Below, piece after piece: positions 61,922 to 64,000 of a DNA stretch of 64,000 nucleotides. Under the pieces are notes generated by a model, which saw only the letters and a list, made by a program, of their open reading frames with translations, ran no database searches and was not told where the DNA came from. Origin of the DNA: Plastoroseomonas hellenica (lineage in GTDB: Bacteria > Pseudomonadota > Alphaproteobacteria > Acetobacterales > Acetobacteraceae); NCBI RefSeq assembly GCF_018129085.1, contig NZ_JAAGBB010000020.1:62001-126000 (forward strand), read 5' to 3'. Made by a program: the position numbers and the translations under genes. The stretch's first letter is position 1. Every line of letters starts with the position of its first letter.

Positions 61922-62533
61922 TCACCACATGCTGGCCCGCGCCCGCGCCGGCCATTCGCGATCATAGGTCTCACCGCCGACCCGGCCTTCGCTGAGCTTG
62001 GCGAGGATGCGGCCCGGCGTCGGCAGGCGCTTCGGGTCGATATGCCGCGCCGCGTCCCAGAGGCCGGCGCGCACCACCGCGCGGGCGCATTGGAAGTAGA
62101 CGGTGTCGATGGTGATGACCGCGACGCTGCGCGGCGCCTTCTCCTCGACCACGAAGCTCTCCAGTAGTTCCGGATCAACCGAGAGCACGGCACGGCCATT
62201 GACGCGCAGCGTGCTGCCCGATCCCGGCAGCAGGAACAGCAGCGCGACGCGAGGATCGCGCAGGATGTTGCGGAGCGTGTCGATGCGGTTGTTGCCGCGC
62301 CGATCGGGCAACAGCAGCGTGCGGTCGTCCTGCACCCGCACCACGCTCCAGGGATCGCCGCGCGGCGAGCAGTCGAGCCCTTCCGGTCCGCTGGTCGCCA
62401 GCGCGCAGAAGGGCGAGGCCTCGATCATTGCGCGGTATTCGGGAATGAGGTGCGGCACCTCCTTGGCGGTGGAGGACTCGTTCGGCGTTCCATAGAGCGC
62501 CTCGAGCTGCTCCATGCTGGTGATGATCGACAT
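61922..62533 (-). CDS. Pyridoxamine 5'-phosphate oxidase family FMN-binding protein (MSMEG_1061-like)
   Basis: 203 aa from ATG 62533 with GGAGGGG upstream. Split-barrel flavin fold: SPFCALATSGPEGLDCSPRGDP (about 40-61), LLLPDRRGNNRIDTLRNILRDPRVALLFL (parts LPDRRGNNRIDTL and LRDPRVALLFL) and GSTLRVNGRAVL. The DRRGNNR and ARAVVRAGLWD elements match the MSMEG_1061 family. Members bind FMN or F420 and have mostly unknown redox roles. The gene lies divergently from the MFS exporter with 178 bp between. Confidence 0.85.
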   Translation of the reverse strand: MSIITSMEQLEALYGTPNESSTAKEVPHLIPEYRAMIEASPFCALATSGPEGLDCSPRGDPWSVVRVQDDRTLLLPDRRGNNRIDTLRNILRDPRVALLFLLPGSGSTLRVNGRAVLSVDPELLESFVVEEKAPRSVAVITIDTVYFQCARAVVRAGLWDAARHIDPKRLPTPGRILAKLSEGRVGGETYDREWPARARASMW

Positions 62534-62711
62534 GCGGCACCCCTCCGTCGCGGTGCCACAGGATACCGGGCGGGTCCGCCGCGCGTCGATCCGGATGACG
62601 TGCGTCGGATATCCGTTGCCGCGCGCGCCGGGCATGCGCCAACGGCGCCGCTGGGGTGCAATGCCGCGCCCGTTCGGCGATGCTGCCGCCGGAGAAGCAG
62701 AGGGGAAGCGG

Positions 62712-64000
62712 ATGGCCAGGCCAGGCCTGCTGCGCCTGGCGCCGGTCGCGCTGGGCACACTGATCGTGCCGCTGGACAGCGCGGTGAACGTCGCCTTTCC
62801 CGCCATCGTCGCCGCCTTCGGCCTGGCGGTACCCGAGATCCAATGGGTCGTGATCTGCTACGTGCTGACCTATGGCAGCCTGATGCTGGCGGCCGGCCGT
62901 CTCGGTGACATCTTCGGCCATGCCCGCGTCTTCCGCTTCGGCCTGGCCTGGAGCGCGGTGTCCTACCTGCTCCTGACGTTGGTGCCGGGCTATGAGGCGC
63001 TGCTGGTCTGCCGGGTGCTGCAAGGGGTGGGGGCGGCGCTGGTGCTGGGCTGCGGGCCGGCGCTGGCGACCGCGCTGTTCCCCGAGACGATGCGCGCCCG
63101 CGCGCTCGCCACCTATGCCGCGACGGTCGCCGCCGGGTCGACCATCGGCCCGTTGGCCGGCGGCGTCCTGGTCGAGGCCTTCGGCTGGCAGGCGGTCTAT
63201 TGGTTCCGCGCGCCCTTCGCGCTGGCGGCGCTGCTGCTGTCCGTCCATCTGCCAGAAGCGTCGCGCGGCGGACCGCGCGAGCCCTTCGACGTCACGGGTG
63301 CGGTGCTGCTCGTTGCGGCGGTCGCCACCATCCTGCTGGCGGTGAATAGGGCGCCGGCGCCAGTGTCCCTGGCGCTTGCCGCCGCGGCAATCGCCTGCGC
63401 CGCCGGCTTCGTCTGGCGCAGCCGACGCGCATCACGGCCAATCATCGACCTCAGCCTGTTCCGCCGGCCGGGCTTCGCGGCGCTGAACCTGGCGAACGCT
63501 GTGGTGACCTTTGCGGGCTTCGCCGTGATGCTGCTCGTGCCATTCTACCTGGCTGGTATCGCCGGGCTGGAGACGAGGGTGCTTGGCCTCGTGCTCGCCA
63601 CCAGCCCGGCCGGCGGCATGCTTGGCGCCTGGTTGGGCGGAAAGGCGGTGACGCGGTTCGGGTCGCGCGCCGTGCTGGTTGCGGGCGCGGTGCTCAGTGC
63701 AGCGGGGCTGCTGGGCATCGCACCCTGGAGCGCCAGTACCGCCGTGCCCCTGCTGGTCACGGCGCTCGCGGTGCAGGGCATGGGCCTTGGCCTGTTCACC
63801 CTCGCCTATACCGACCAGGTGACGGCGACGATGCGGCGGGAGGATCGCGGCGTCGCGGGCAGCCTCACCATGCTGACGCGCACCTTCGGCGTGGTCGGCG
63901 CGGCGTCCCTGCTGACGCTGCTGCTCGGCGCGAGCGAGACGGCGCTGCTGGCGCAGGGACAGCCGCCCACCGATGCCTTCCTCTCCGCCTTCGGCCGGAC
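62712..64000 (+). CDS. MFS transporter, DHA2/EmrB-like, 3' end outside window
   Basis: At least 429 aa from ATG 62712 (AGGGGAAGCGG upstream); the frame runs open to the window end. Starts LGTLIVPLDSAVNVAFPAI (the DSAVNVAFP form of the DHA2 'D-x-x-x-V-N-V-A-L-P' motif, about residues 22-31), then IQWVVICYVLTYGSLMLAAGRLGD (parts IQWVV and AGRLGD) and GVGAALVLGCGPALA. Drug exporter of 12-14 helices. The C-terminus is not seen. Confidence 0.87.
   Translation, partial: MARPGLLRLAPVALGTLIVPLDSAVNVAFPAIVAAFGLAVPEIQWVVICYVLTYGSLMLAAGRLGDIFGHARVFRFGLAWSAVSYLLLTLVPGYEALLVCRVLQGVGAALVLGCGPALATALFPETMRARALATYAATVAAGSTIGPLAGGVLVEAFGWQAVYWFRAPFALAALLLSVHLPEASRGGPREPFDVTGAVLLVAAVATILLAVNRAPAPVSLALAAAAIACAAGFVWRSRRASRPIIDLSLFRRPGFAALNLANAVVTFAGFAVMLLVPFYLAGIAGLETRVLGLVLATSPAGGMLGAWLGGKAVTRFGSRAVLVAGAVLSAAGLLGIAPWSASTAVPLLVTALAVQGMGLGLFTLAYTDQVTATMRREDRGVAGSLTMLTRTFGVVGAASLLTLLLGASETALLAQGQPPTDAFLSAFGR

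Noticed and set aside
1-64000. CRISPR arrays, tRNA and rRNA genes
   Set aside because: No regularly spaced repeats, cloverleaf-like sequences or rRNA segments were recognised by eye; a dedicated scan could still find a tRNA.

Overview
The window is GC-rich DNA, judged by eye at about 70% outside one island. It has tightly packed operons, Tat and Sec lipoprotein signals, a large set of orphan Bug (tripartite tricarboxylate) solute receptors, branched-chain and glycerol-3-phosphate ABC importers, and a hydantoinase operon. This fits a soil or plant-associated alphaproteobacterium, most likely Acetobacteraceae (Roseomonas-like). That assignment rests on gene content and codon use only.

Layout. 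1-2.6 kb: the start of an SDR gene and a three-gene envelope/stress operon (hypothetical, holin-fold protein, DUF3618) behind a possible sigma-EcfG promoter. 2.6-6.2 kb: MFS exporter plus amidohydrolase, divergent from a LysR regulator with overlapping palindromes between them. 6.2-13.4 kb: a visibly lower-GC island holding a small hypothetical gene and a defence module of two GHKL (MORC/MutL-like) ATPases, a C5 cytosine methyltransferase, a methyltransferase-fold protein and a divergent Vsr nuclease. 13.4-21.4 kb: DenD-like dehydrogenase, diaminopropionate ammonia-lyase, and a ugp importer with a duplicated, diverged receptor. 21.4-27.3 kb: three Bug receptors, MOSC, VOC and RidA genes, with debris (an inverted-repeat element, a broken 2'-5' RNA ligase, a livF scrap). 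27.3-32 kb: a complete liv-type importer in which LivM and LivG are fused. 32.2-40.5 kb: mixed metabolic genes, a 27-bp tandem repeat and a frameshifted gene. 40.5-45.1 kb: LysR, GalB-like, Pht5-like, Bug and LigI-like genes, which look like part of a protocatechuate/gallate meta-cleavage route. 45.2-56.2 kb: peptidase M28, two Bug receptors, flavin reductase, 2-hydroxyacid dehydrogenase, then SDR, carbamoylase and HyuA/HyuB. 56.3-64 kb: an unusual protein resembling plant IQM proteins, two hydrolase or secreted genes, an apparently exported FAD oxidase-cytochrome c-RidA operon, a PPOX protein, and an MFS exporter cut by the window end.

Main points of interest: (i) the two-GHKL-ATPase modification/Vsr island, a variant of the MORC-like restriction systems; (ii) a dispersed structured repeat of about 100 bp, present three times; (iii) the exported oxidase-cytochrome-RidA operon; (iv) the bacterial IQM-like protein. 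No rRNA, tRNA, CRISPR array, integrase or intact transposase was seen.
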